DNA of 58,924 nucleotides, from the NCBI GenBank assembly GCA_031553195.1, contig JAVBLV010000090.1:1-58924 (forward strand), written 5' to 3'. Origin of the DNA: JAVBLV01 sp031553195. GTDB lineage: Bacteria; Bacteroidota; Bacteroidia; Bacteroidales; P3. Below the pieces are notes generated by a model. It was given only the letters and a program-made list of their open reading frames with translations, did no database searches and was not told the DNA's origin. A program made the position numbers and the translations under genes. The stretch's first letter is position 1. The number at the start of each line of letters is the position of its first letter. Positions 1-8,587 of the stretch are shown here, piece by piece.

Positions 1-2274
1 GGCATATATAACTATACCCGCGAAGCCAAAGACAACAGTTGCACCAATGGCGAATGGCGGGCTTCCCAAGGAATCTGGACATTGACCGTATTGCCTGCTT
101 TCACTGCCGGCAGCATTGCCACCACCGGACAAACCGTTTGCCCCAATGCCCCAATATTAACCATCGACAGTGATACCAATGCTTCCGGCGGAGATGGGAA
201 CATTACTTACAAATGGCAAAAAGACGGAACGGATTTAAACAATAGCGAGAACCCTGCTTTTACCCCCGCCGATTCAGGAACGTATACCCGTTATGCAAAA
301 GACAATACCTGTAATACTTCCTGGGTACAATCCACAGGTTCTTATACCGTAACTGTTCGTCCGGCTTTTACTGCCGGAACCATTGCTTCTACAGGCGAAA
401 CCGTTTGTAACAACGCACAACCTTTGCAAATCGGGAATACAACTTCTGCTTTCGGTGGAGATAATGTAATTACTTATCAATGGAAAGTCAACGGAGTGCC
501 CATTGCTGATTCTATAAATGCGACGTATACGCCGCCAGCCCAAACCGCCGCCAGAGTTTATACATACGCCCGCGAAGCCAAAGACGGCAGTTGCACTAAT
601 GGCGAGTACAGGGCTTCGCAGGGAACCTGGACGCTCATAGTATTGCCTTCTTTTACTGCCGGCAGAATTTCCTCTATAGGACAAACCGTTTGTTTGAATA
701 CTCAGGCAAATACTATCGGCAGCGATACCAATGCTTCTGGCGGCAATGGAAATATTTCGTATCGATGGAAAAAGGATGGGAGCATTATTGACGGAGCAAC
801 GGCTTCAGTTTATACTCCTCTAACAAATGGATCCGGTACATTTAGATATACTCGCGAGACTAAAGACGGAAATTGTAGCAATTGGGCGGCCTCTTCGGGT
901 TTATGGATATTAACGGTTCGTCCCCAATTTACCTCTGGCTCCATTGCTGCTACTGGCGAAACCATTTGCGCCAATGCGCAACCTTCGCCAATCGGCAGCA
1001 TAACGGCAGCCTCCGGCGGCGGCGGAACGATTTCTTATCGATGGAGAGTCAATGATGTGCTAATATCTGACGCCACTGATGAGACTTATACGCCTCCTCT
1101 GCAAATGTCAACCGGAACTTATGATTATACTCGCGAAGCCAAAGACGGCTCATGCGTCGATTGGACAATTTCAGAAGGCTCGTACAGACTTGTTGTTAAT
1201 ACCGCTTCTATTGCGCCGCAACATCCTATGGGTGAAACATTATTCTGTCAGGGTGTGGAAAATTCGGATTACGAAATTATCTTGGCTCCTAATGCAGAAA
1301 GTTATATATGGGATTTGTCTCCGGCTTCCTCAGGGACTGTTTTAGGCAATGGAAATAAAATATCGGTACTTTGGAAATCTGATTACACAGGAACTGCTCA
1401 TTTGAAAGTAAAAGCCAAAAACGTCTGTAGTGAAAGCGCTTATAGCGAATCATTGGCTATTACCATACAAAAAGCGCCTGAAGTTTCTTTTATACAAGCG
1501 CCCAATCCCGTATGCGCCAATCAGAAAGAATTGGTATACGCTGTAGAGGGTATAGAGAATGCGATTTACCAATGGACAATTGAAAAAGGCCGTATTACTT
1601 CTGAAATAGACAAAAATAAGATTACTGTTGATTGGGACAAGAGTACCATGGCAAGTACAGGTAAAATAGCTGTTATAGTTACCGACAATACTTCAGAATG
1701 TACTTATACGGCATCGCTATCGGTTGCCATAGCAGCCGACAATGCGCCTGATTTGAATGCAATTGTACCCAAAAAAGATAAAAACGGAAATCCGTATATG
1801 TTGATATACCCCAATCCTTCGGGAAATTTCATATATCAATGGTATAAAAACAATTTATCCATTGCAGGCGCTACCGAGCAATTTTATTATCCTGCCAATT
1901 TTAACCAGATATTGGAGAAAGATGCGGAATATAAAGTGTATGTCTCGGATTTGCATAGCGTTTCTTGTGGAAACTTTACAGGAGTCTATAACCTTACGTC
2001 CCAAAGCTCTGCAAAACAAATCCAATACATTTCCATATTTCCCAATCCTACGAACAATGGTCGTTTTACAGTTTCGTTTAACCGCGATTGCCTGCAAGAA
2101 GGCTCCGGGAATTATTTGCTGATCATATATTCCATAGCTGGTGAAAAAGTATGGGAGCAAAAAGTAAGTACTTTGGATAATATCGTTATTTCTCAACCTC
2201 TGGTTAAAGGAACTTATATTCTTGTCTTTTATGCTGGAAAACAACGATATACGGAAAAATTTTTAGTTGAATAA
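1..2274 (+). CDS. Secreted Ig/PKD-like repeat protein with T9SS sorting domain, 5' partial
   Basis: The reading frame is open from the first base, so the start lies outside the window. The visible part has the end of one repeat and then four tandem ~90-residue repeats. Each begins with a motif like FTAGxIxxTGxTVC and has a conserved TYxWxxxG core and a REAKDGxC segment. Two further Ig/PKD-like domains follow. The last ~80 residues start with a FPNPTNNGxF motif and end KGTYIL..KFLVE, the usual type A type IX secretion C-terminal sorting domain. The protein is therefore expected to cross the outer membrane by T9SS and be surface-attached or released. The stop codon overlaps the start codon of the next gene by one base, which suggests co-transcription. 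A role as adhesin or surface protein is inference from repeat architecture; the ligand is unknown. Confidence 0.85.
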   Translation, partial: GIYNYTREAKDNSCTNGEWRASQGIWTLTVLPAFTAGSIATTGQTVCPNAPILTIDSDTNASGGDGNITYKWQKDGTDLNNSENPAFTPADSGTYTRYAKDNTCNTSWVQSTGSYTVTVRPAFTAGTIASTGETVCNNAQPLQIGNTTSAFGGDNVITYQWKVNGVPIADSINATYTPPAQTAARVYTYAREAKDGSCTNGEYRASQGTWTLIVLPSFTAGRISSIGQTVCLNTQANTIGSDTNASGGNGNISYRWKKDGSIIDGATASVYTPLTNGSGTFRYTRETKDGNCSNWAASSGLWILTVRPQFTSGSIAATGETICANAQPSPIGSITAASGGGGTISYRWRVNDVLISDATDETYTPPLQMSTGTYDYTREAKDGSCVDWTISEGSYRLVVNTASIAPQHPMGETLFCQGVENSDYEIILAPNAESYIWDLSPASSGTVLGNGNKISVLWKSDYTGTAHLKVKAKNVCSESAYSESLAITIQKAPEVSFIQAPNPVCANQKELVYAVEGIENAIYQWTIEKGRITSEIDKNKITVDWDKSTMASTGKIAVIVTDNTSECTYTASLSVAIAADNAPDLNAIVPKKDKNGNPYMLIYPNPSGNFIYQWYKNNLSIAGATEQFYYPANFNQILEKDAEYKVYVSDLHSVSCGNFTGVYNLTSQSSAKQIQYISIFPNPTNNGRFTVSFNRDCLQEGSGNYLLIIYSIAGEKVWEQKVSTLDNIVISQPLVKGTYILVFYAGKQRYTEKFLVE
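97..1197 (+). repeat. Four tandem ~275-285 bp coding repeats
   Basis: In-frame tandem units start near 97, 364, 649 and 925, and a partial unit precedes them. Each encodes a ~90-residue Ig-like module with two conserved cysteines. DNA and protein similarity between units is obvious by eye (FTAG/FTSG start, SGGxGxI.Y.W core), so the array could vary in copy number by recombination. Confidence 0.85.
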
Positions 2275-2633
2275 TGAACTTGAAATATATAGCAATTATG
2301 GAAAGCAAGGAATTAAATGAGGAAGGGAGAATAAAAGTTTTGATTACCTACAAAGCCAAAACTGTAGCTTTTAGCGCCGACCCTAAAAACAATCTGAAAG
2401 TAACTATTGACAATATTATCAAGTTGGCAAAAATGGATGTGCAAAAATATTGGAATCTACCCGAAATGAACAATGGAGGCCAACGAATTACCTATCGATT
2501 GGGAAAAATAGAAAATGGAAAAAACAAAATTTTTCAAAATACCAACGATAAAAGAGAAGAACAATGTTTGGAAGATTTTGGGGTAAAAGAAGGCGATAGC
2601 CTCATTTTAGCGCAAAAAGTAATAGCCGGATAA
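2274..2633 (+). CDS. Ubiquitin-like protein with C-terminal glycine
   Basis: A 119-residue protein. From about residue 19 the pattern follows the beta-grasp fold of ubiquitin: strand RIKVLITYK, a second strand, a helix around TIDNIIKLAKM, then QRITYRLGKI in the place of ubiquitin's QRLIFAGKQL. A last segment DFGVKEGDSLILAQKV aligns with ubiquitin's DYNIQKESTLHLVLRL. The chain ends ..VIAG, so a glycine is already exposed and no processing is needed before E1 adenylation. An in-frame Met at residue 9 (2298) is an alternative start just before the fold; the first ATG overlaps the upstream stop. The E2 gene follows after 13 bp. The role as the modifier conjugated by the downstream E1/E2/RING set is inferred from fold, terminus and neighbours. 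There is one internal Cys (C98). Confidence 0.8.
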   Translation: MNLKYIAIMESKELNEEGRIKVLITYKAKTVAFSADPKNNLKVTIDNIIKLAKMDVQKYWNLPEMNNGGQRITYRLGKIENGKNKIFQNTNDKREEQCLEDFGVKEGDSLILAQKVIAG

Positions 2634-2646
2634 ATAATAAAAAAAT

Positions 2647-3201
2647 ATGCCCAGAGAGATAGATAATTACAGAGGAAAGATAAATCCCGGCAGGGAAACC
2701 CGCCTATTTAACGAGTGGGATAAAATAGACAATTATTATGCTATTAACAGTGAAATTTCCTATATCATACGTAAACGCAATCCGAATGGAATTCCCTTGG
2801 CTTATGATATTATATACCAAATGAAATCCATAGTTGGCGTGGAAAATTCCGACAGCCGTGGCCTGAAAAAACCTGTATTCGGTCAAAAACATATTCTCAG
2901 GATTACGCTTCCGAATAATTATCCCAGCGTGGATGGAGGATATCCTGAATTTAAGTTTTCTACGGATGTATGGCACCCTAATATCCGTTATTTCGGCGAT
3001 GATTTTATCAAGGGAAGGGTTTGCCTGAATTTTGAGGATAGCGGCGCCGAAACAAGTTTGGTCGATTATATAGAGAGAATTGCCGACTATCTTCGCTACA
3101 TTGATTACCATGCAGAAAACGAATATCCTTATCCCGAAGACCAGAATGTGGCCCAATGGGTATTGGAACAAGCGGAACCTGAAGGCTGGCTGAATTTTTG
3201 A
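2647..3201 (+). CDS. E2 ubiquitin-conjugating-enzyme-like protein
   Basis: A 184-residue protein with the E2 (UBC) signature. A YP turn in LPNNYPSV (about 89-95) is followed by H110-P111-N112 and then a Cys in GRVCLNF (C126), the expected distance for the catalytic Cys that carries the Ubl thioester. The C-terminal helices (IERIADYLRYID, then ..DQNVAQWV) match the usual E2 tail. Both the HPN Asn and the Cys are present, so it should be active. E2s of this completeness are rare in bacteria but known from Bil/Bub-type operons. It sits between the Ubl and exported proteins, suggesting it receives Ubl from the E1 encoded at 12021 and works with the RING protein at 8588. Confidence 0.85.
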   Translation: MPREIDNYRGKINPGRETRLFNEWDKIDNYYAINSEISYIIRKRNPNGIPLAYDIIYQMKSIVGVENSDSRGLKKPVFGQKHILRITLPNNYPSVDGGYPEFKFSTDVWHPNIRYFGDDFIKGRVCLNFEDSGAETSLVDYIERIADYLRYIDYHAENEYPYPEDQNVAQWVLEQAEPEGWLNF

Positions 3202-3208
3202 ACAAAAA

Positions 3209-3793
3209 ATGATGAAAAGAAAAATATTTTTTTTGTTGATATTTGTCGGTTGTAGTCTGCAAACATATCCTACATGGGCGCAGAATGAAATTACCTTAAA
3301 TTATACGAACCCTAAAAATAAACAAACGGTTAACAAGAAACTCTACGATATTAACAATGGGAATTTTTTGTTCGAACTGCCCTTGACATTTCACCTGACA
3401 GCCGATAATATTTTGTTTATGATTGTAGGCTCCGATAGGGGAACAGGCAATACAAAAACTATATGGATGTTTGATAGATCCATTTCATTGGAGGAATTGT
3501 CGAAAAAAAACAAGAACCTTGAAATCGGAAAATCTTTCAGAAAAGAACATAAGCAGGTTGAACCGGTTTTGTCCTATTCTAATAATGTAGAATTGTTTAC
3601 CGGTTTTCAAAATAACTACGAATCTATGCGTGAAATGCCAAAGATTATATTTTTCAAGATAAAAAATAAGGAGATGCCAGTAGAATTAAAACTGAAATTC
3701 TACCTGTCCGAAACATCCGGCAAAGATGAATATACCCAAGTATTAACAGCGGAAGCCGGAACAATTAAAGCAGTAATTCATATCGAAAAATAG
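3209..3793 (+). CDS. Exported protein of unknown function
   Basis: A 194-residue protein with an N-terminal signal peptide (MMKRKIFFLLIFVGC start, cleavage near TWAQ). No family recognised. The mature part is predicted all-beta and contains a segment LPLTFHLTADN..VGSDRGTGNTKTIWMF. This resembles a segment of the protein encoded at 4907-6025 (LPIGIEARLDN..VGNRNG..KKTLWVF), so the two probably share a periplasmic domain. The gene begins 8 bp after the E2 gene and 2 bp separate it from the next, so it belongs to the same operon. I infer a periplasmic structural part of the envelope-spanning assembly. Confidence 0.75.
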   Translation: MMKRKIFFLLIFVGCSLQTYPTWAQNEITLNYTNPKNKQTVNKKLYDINNGNFLFELPLTFHLTADNILFMIVGSDRGTGNTKTIWMFDRSISLEELSKKNKNLEIGKSFRKEHKQVEPVLSYSNNVELFTGFQNNYESMREMPKIIFFKIKNKEMPVELKLKFYLSETSGKDEYTQVLTAEAGTIKAVIHIEK

Positions 3794-3794
3794 C

Positions 3795-4901
3795 ATGACC
3801 ATGAGAAGAAGTCTTTTATTTTTTATAATAATACTTGGAATACAGATAAATATTTTTGCACAGCAACCTCTTTCACTCCACTTGCAACACAAAGTACTGC
3901 AAAAACAAGAAATAACTATAGAAGGAGACGATACGAATGCATCCGATCACTTCAGGTTAATGTTGGAAGTAAAATGGGACTCTCTGGAAAATAAAATCTA
4001 TTTAAAATTCGACAGAAACACAATTTCGGATGGCCCTAATCTAAAGCTTTGTTTCTCACAACTAAAAAATGCCGAGTTAATAAAAAATGTAAAAAATTGC
4101 AACTCAGGTAGCAAAATGCTATGGCGAGGAAAAAATGCAAAAAATATCAAACAATTAGATTATTTTCTGAGGTCGGATGATATAAAACTGGAATTTGAAG
4201 ATTGTTATGAATTTGTATCCAATAATAATGTCTCTAAGGATTTTAGTTTTTCTATTAAAGAGAAAAGGGCTTCTTCCATACATATTGATCTGAATAACTT
4301 ATATGTATTGAGAGATCAAAAAAGGCCGTGGTATACTTTTTCCAAAAGAAATATGAAAATCGAGTATCGCGTAAAACCTATCGAACTGAAGTTGATTCTA
4401 GAATATCCTCCCATAGATCCTTGCAATGAATCAGATAAAATTCTTTTTGATATCAAGAGTAAAATTGTTCGGTTGGAAAAAATAAAGGCAGAAATAACAC
4501 AATTGAAAATCAGACAAAATTGCACTTCCTTGAAATCCAAACAAGACCAAACAAAGCAAAACTTTCAGGAAAAATATATTGAATGGAATAATCATTCCAA
4601 ATGTAATGAAGTTAGCGAAGCGATAGTAAAGTATAAACAAATCAGAGAGGATATTTTAAGGGAACAATGCATTATGCGGCCTTGTTCTGTTGATTTTTCA
4701 AAAATCAATGCTCCGCTGATGAATTTACAGATTGATATTTTACGAAAAACCAAAAACGGGGAAAGCGTGGAAAAAGAAAGAACGGAATATTTTTCTATAA
4801 AAGAGGATACGGATAAAAAAATTACGTCCGATTGTCCCAGAAATCAAGTAGATAATTATCGCGCTATTTGCAAGAATATAGAGAGAGCGTTAAACAAGTA
4901 A
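3795..4901 (+). CDS. Exported coiled-coil protein of unknown function
   Basis: A 368-residue protein with a clear signal peptide (MTMRRSLLFFIIILG, cleavage near IFAQQ). The N-terminal half is beta-rich. Residues from about 215 on are helical and charged (LEKIKAEITQLKIRQ..), probably coiled coil, with several Cys (NCTSL, KCNEV, QCIMRPC, DCPRN) that could form periplasmic disulfides. No transmembrane segment after the signal, so periplasmic. Family not recognised. Operonic with both neighbours; a structural envelope component is inferred only from context. Confidence 0.7.
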   Translation: MTMRRSLLFFIIILGIQINIFAQQPLSLHLQHKVLQKQEITIEGDDTNASDHFRLMLEVKWDSLENKIYLKFDRNTISDGPNLKLCFSQLKNAELIKNVKNCNSGSKMLWRGKNAKNIKQLDYFLRSDDIKLEFEDCYEFVSNNNVSKDFSFSIKEKRASSIHIDLNNLYVLRDQKRPWYTFSKRNMKIEYRVKPIELKLILEYPPIDPCNESDKILFDIKSKIVRLEKIKAEITQLKIRQNCTSLKSKQDQTKQNFQEKYIEWNNHSKCNEVSEAIVKYKQIREDILREQCIMRPCSVDFSKINAPLMNLQIDILRKTKNGESVEKERTEYFSIKEDTDKKITSDCPRNQVDNYRAICKNIERALNK

Positions 4902-4906
4902 ACTTT

Positions 4907-6025
4907 ATGATGAAATCTAAAATAGTTCTGCTTTTAGTTTATCTGTTTCTCTTTCTCTGCAAGCATGTCGCGGCAGGAGAACCGATTGCAAAAGAAGGAG
5001 TATTGAGGAGCGTAAATACAGGGAGAATAATTGCCAAACTTCCTATCGGTATAGAAGCAAGACTTGATAATGCAAGCGAATATGTTTTGACGGTTGGAAA
5101 CCGGAATGGAATTACCGGATTAGATGGAAATAAAAAAACTTTATGGGTTTTCAGGCAAAAGCTAAATGCCTGCGATTTCAAAAACTACCACGCTGCTGTT
5201 GAAGTAAATGATATAGCTACGTTTGCGCCTTTTTGCAGCAATAGGGAAGTCATTTTTAATATGTCTAAGTGTCACGAAATAGACAACCAGTCCGAGTTCC
5301 CTTTTGCTACAACGGTTTCCGCCGGAGAGAAAATTAAATTGACCTTATGTTTATATGTGGCTTCCAAAACCAGAAAGAAAACGATAATAGAAGAAGGGGC
5401 GCAAATGCTATTGGAATTTGTATTACCGGCGAATACAGGTAAAAATACGGAAAACAGGGTAACCACTTTATCTATAGACACCGAATTATCAGGCCATGGA
5501 GAACTTACCCCCGAAGAGTTGAATGCTATGGCCAGGCAATGCGAAGACTCTCTGTTACAAGTTAAAGTAATGGAATTAGATATATTTATTTCTAAGCAAA
5601 ATCAAGAGTTGAATACTTTTTGTACCTTGATAAACAACACAATCCAAGGCGACAAAAATGCAGTTGATTCATTGGCAAAGCTTGCCAACGACCTCAATGA
5701 AAAAGTGAAAATAAAAAAAGAAGGTAATATTATTATTATATCTAATAACGATGCGCTAAGCGAGAAATACGCGCTATTCAATACCCAGTATAACGAGTTG
5801 ATTCAGAAAATAGAAGAGTTGAAAAAAGAACCTGAAAAAATTAATTGGGCGATGTATATTGGTATTGCTTTAGGAGTACTTATGCTTGGCGGAATGCTGT
5901 TCATGCAAATATGGAATCCTATAAAAATTAAAAGGCAACAACATAGGTTAGCCAGGCAGGCAGATGAAGCGGCGCGCCAAAACGAATGGAACAATATTGA
6001 TATAAACAATTTAGACCAAATTTAA
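4907..6025 (+). CDS. Exported protein with C-terminal membrane anchor
   Basis: About 372 residues from the ATG at 4907. A TTG 39 bases upstream is in frame, but the ATG puts the signal peptide (MMKSKIVLLLVYLFLFLC, cleavage near HVAAG) at the N-terminus. An N-terminal beta domain resembles the product of 3209-3793. Next comes a helical region with a conserved-looking QVKVMELDIFISKQNQELN coiled coil, then one transmembrane helix near the end (MYIGIALGVLMLGGMLFMQ). A basic ~40-residue cytoplasmic tail follows (KIKRQQHRLARQ). Expected topology: periplasmic body, cytoplasmic tail. It could link periplasmic parts to cytoplasmic E2/E1 or baseplate proteins. No family recognised. Confidence 0.75.
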   Translation: MMKSKIVLLLVYLFLFLCKHVAAGEPIAKEGVLRSVNTGRIIAKLPIGIEARLDNASEYVLTVGNRNGITGLDGNKKTLWVFRQKLNACDFKNYHAAVEVNDIATFAPFCSNREVIFNMSKCHEIDNQSEFPFATTVSAGEKIKLTLCLYVASKTRKKTIIEEGAQMLLEFVLPANTGKNTENRVTTLSIDTELSGHGELTPEELNAMARQCEDSLLQVKVMELDIFISKQNQELNTFCTLINNTIQGDKNAVDSLAKLANDLNEKVKIKKEGNIIIISNNDALSEKYALFNTQYNELIQKIEELKKEPEKINWAMYIGIALGVLMLGGMLFMQIWNPIKIKRQQHRLARQADEAARQNEWNNIDINNLDQI

Positions 6026-6037
6026 TATTGTATAAAA

Positions 6038-8542
6038 ATGCATAAGCGTATATTAATAAGTTTGTTTTTGTGTTTACATATCCTGCTTGCCAATAATATA
6101 TCGGCACAGGAAGTAACGGCACGATATAATAAAGATAAAACTGTGATAACCATTACAAATAATTCCGGAAATACTATTTATTTATTCAAAAAAGATATCA
6201 GCAAAGGAGATAACCCTAAAACTGTAGATAAAAATGTAGAAGTAAAAACTACAATAAATGACTTCAATTGTTGGAATGATAATAAAGACGGATTTGTTAG
6301 AATTCCTCCTCAGCAAACTAGAGATATCAACGTAAATAGAAATTGCAGGAACAATAACCTATACTATTACCCATGTATAATCATAAATAAAACAAAAACA
6401 ATCCAGGAAAGTGAACAAACTAATATTCTTCCATCCAAAGAAGAAAATACCCCCCCTGCCTTGCCTGTCGTAAAAACTGATAGCGTTAAACCTCAGGAGG
6501 TTTCTAATGCTCAGACCCAGGATAAACCCAGCGTTCAGGACAACAAAACTGCTGCAACTCCGGAAGTGCAGAACTCAAAACCAACGCCTGCTTCTAAAAA
6601 ATCAACCCAAAAAATTAGCGTTTCAAACACGTCTAAAAACGCCCTTTTCAAAACATATCAAAACGAGTACTTGGATTTATATAACGAATGCCGGCCGCTA
6701 TTAAAAGAAAAACTAAAAGAGGATGAAATTGAAAGATTGAAAAGAAAGCTTCAAGAATTTATGGCTTTAAAAAAACAAGTGGAGGAAATAGAGATCAAGG
6801 AAACGGATAAGGAAGGGAAAGCAAAAAAAAAGGAAATAGCCGGAAAAATAAACAACCTGATTACAATTGTTTCAAAACATATTTTAGGGGAAACTTATGT
6901 AGCTATAGCGGCGGATTACGAAAAAAATATAGTTAGAAGATACGACGATACCATTGCCATGTTGCAGGATAAAGACAATTTGATAAGCGACATTATTAAA
7001 AGTAAAACAAAGGAATCTGATTTTACCAAATGGATCGGAAAGGAAGCCTTACACTTAAGCGCCGATAGCGTGAAAACGCAAATAGAACAAAGCAAAATCC
7101 GATTTGTCGGCGATCATGAGCATTTTATTGAAAAATGGGCCAAACAAATAAAAGAAAAAGAGATACTGGAAGGTTTGGTAGTCGGGCAAAAAGATGCAAT
7201 TGCAGAAAATTACGCTGAACTTGTTTACAGTAGTTCTAATTACGAAGGGAAAATAACCGGATTAAAAATTCCATATGTTCTATTCATTGTTACGGGCATT
7301 GCGTTCTTCGCTATCGTAACAGCCGTAATACTTTTTGTCCGCGCGTGTTTAAAAAGAAAAGGAATAGAACAAAAAGCAAAACAAAAAATAGAAGACATCA
7401 TACGCCCAATTGAAGAGGAAATAGAAAATTTGCCGATTTATACTATTGGATTAGACGACGTAAGGGAAAAAGAAGAGAGAGACTACTATGTGGTAGATAT
7501 AACTACCCTGTTTGAAGATACCGCTGTTCAAACGGTTTACATCAGTCGCAAATGTATTATAGATATTTACAGATTTTTCTCGGAATTTCTGAAGTCGACC
7601 CAGAAGACCAACGAAACCGGATGCTTTGTGGTAGGACGCTGGGAGTATGCTCCGGAATCTAACCAACAAGCGTACAATATTACTTTGGAAAAAATTGTCG
7701 AACCGGGCGCCGATGCCGTGTACGGAGAATATGTATTGGATTTTGGCGTCGAAATAGGCATCGGGCTGGAAAACCTGATTTTTACGCTCAGAGAAAAAAC
7801 AGGCAAAGACTACATGCAAATGTGTTGGATACACACTCATCCGGGTCTAGGATTGTTCCTTTCCAATCACGACCTGATTGTTCAATCGCAACTGGCCTAT
7901 CCCGATCATCCGAACCGTATGCTGGCTATTGTAATCGATAGCAATACAGAGAATTTGAATATGGCGTTTTTTGTCCCTAAAAAAGACGGATCCATGAACA
8001 ATAAAGAGGCGTTGAAAAAAGAATTCTCGCTAGAAGAAGTTTATCAATGGGCAAAAAAACCGCAAGAGAAAATATCAGGAGATCTCGATATGGATTATTA
8101 TTCATACATGGCTCTGTCAAAAGACGTTTGTATGGAAAAAATTCTGCTTAGCGGGGCGGCTATTATTGATATGGATAATTCGATCACGCTCAATCCGGAA
8201 AATTTAGCCGGATATTTTTGCGGAAATCCCTTATATAAAACTCATCCGGTTCAAAAATATGCCATTATAGAAAAATTTCAAATTCAGGAAAATACAGAAA
8301 ACAGTTCTTGCCACACGATAGGTTGTCTGTTGGTCGAGCCGGAACTTTCTTATTCCGATATTTTGGAAAAGTACGAACCCATTATAAGCCGTTACGTTTT
8401 TTTTGCTATATACCGACCGGCAGACGACTCAATAAGGTTTATTATTAAAAATTCAAATGGAACATTTCCTGATATGGAAAAAGACATTTATCCTGTTCAA
8501 TTGCTTGAAATGAAAAAATGGACAAGAAGAAAACGGATATAG
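6038..8542 (+). CDS. Membrane-anchored JAMM/JAB isopeptidase-like protein
   Basis: An 834-residue protein. Residues 1-24 are a signal peptide (cleavage near ISAQ). A beta domain (25-115) and a Pro/Lys-rich linker (~125-195) follow, then a long charged helical/coiled-coil region (~200-405). One transmembrane helix spans 411-436. The cytoplasmic C-terminal region holds a JAB domain with a full JAMM zinc motif: H599-T-H601, then S609 and D612 (HxH-x7-S-xx-D), after a GCFVVGRWEY strand and a candidate catalytic Glu near 552. JAB proteases in ubiquitin-type systems remove or mature the modifier. Because the Ubl here already ends in Gly, deconjugation is the likelier job. The membrane tether with a large periplasmic stalk is unusual for a bacterial JAB and suggests it is built into an envelope complex. 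Confidence 0.85.
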   Translation: MHKRILISLFLCLHILLANNISAQEVTARYNKDKTVITITNNSGNTIYLFKKDISKGDNPKTVDKNVEVKTTINDFNCWNDNKDGFVRIPPQQTRDINVNRNCRNNNLYYYPCIIINKTKTIQESEQTNILPSKEENTPPALPVVKTDSVKPQEVSNAQTQDKPSVQDNKTAATPEVQNSKPTPASKKSTQKISVSNTSKNALFKTYQNEYLDLYNECRPLLKEKLKEDEIERLKRKLQEFMALKKQVEEIEIKETDKEGKAKKKEIAGKINNLITIVSKHILGETYVAIAADYEKNIVRRYDDTIAMLQDKDNLISDIIKSKTKESDFTKWIGKEALHLSADSVKTQIEQSKIRFVGDHEHFIEKWAKQIKEKEILEGLVVGQKDAIAENYAELVYSSSNYEGKITGLKIPYVLFIVTGIAFFAIVTAVILFVRACLKRKGIEQKAKQKIEDIIRPIEEEIENLPIYTIGLDDVREKEERDYYVVDITTLFEDTAVQTVYISRKCIIDIYRFFSEFLKSTQKTNETGCFVVGRWEYAPESNQQAYNITLEKIVEPGADAVYGEYVLDFGVEIGIGLENLIFTLREKTGKDYMQMCWIHTHPGLGLFLSNHDLIVQSQLAYPDHPNRMLAIVIDSNTENLNMAFFVPKKDGSMNNKEALKKEFSLEEVYQWAKKPQEKISGDLDMDYYSYMALSKDVCMEKILLSGAAIIDMDNSITLNPENLAGYFCGNPLYKTHPVQKYAIIEKFQIQENTENSSCHTIGCLLVEPELSYSDILEKYEPIISRYVFFAIYRPADDSIRFIIKNSNGTFPDMEKDIYPVQLLEMKKWTRRKRI

Positions 8543-8587
8543 GTTAAACCAAGGCATATGAATATTGATTAAACAATACACAGTAAT

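Noticed and set aside
274..684. Antisense open frame inside the repeat protein gene
   Set aside because: It mirrors the repeated coding strand; Ser/Gly-rich composition is a by-product of the repeats.
97..1197. Regular repeats at the window start as a possible CRISPR array
   Set aside because: The repeats are ~280 bp, in frame and encode Ig-like modules; no 25-40 bp repeat-spacer pattern.
7451..7840. Antisense open frame inside the JAB gene
   Set aside because: The sense strand has clear JAMM motifs; the antisense product has no family features.
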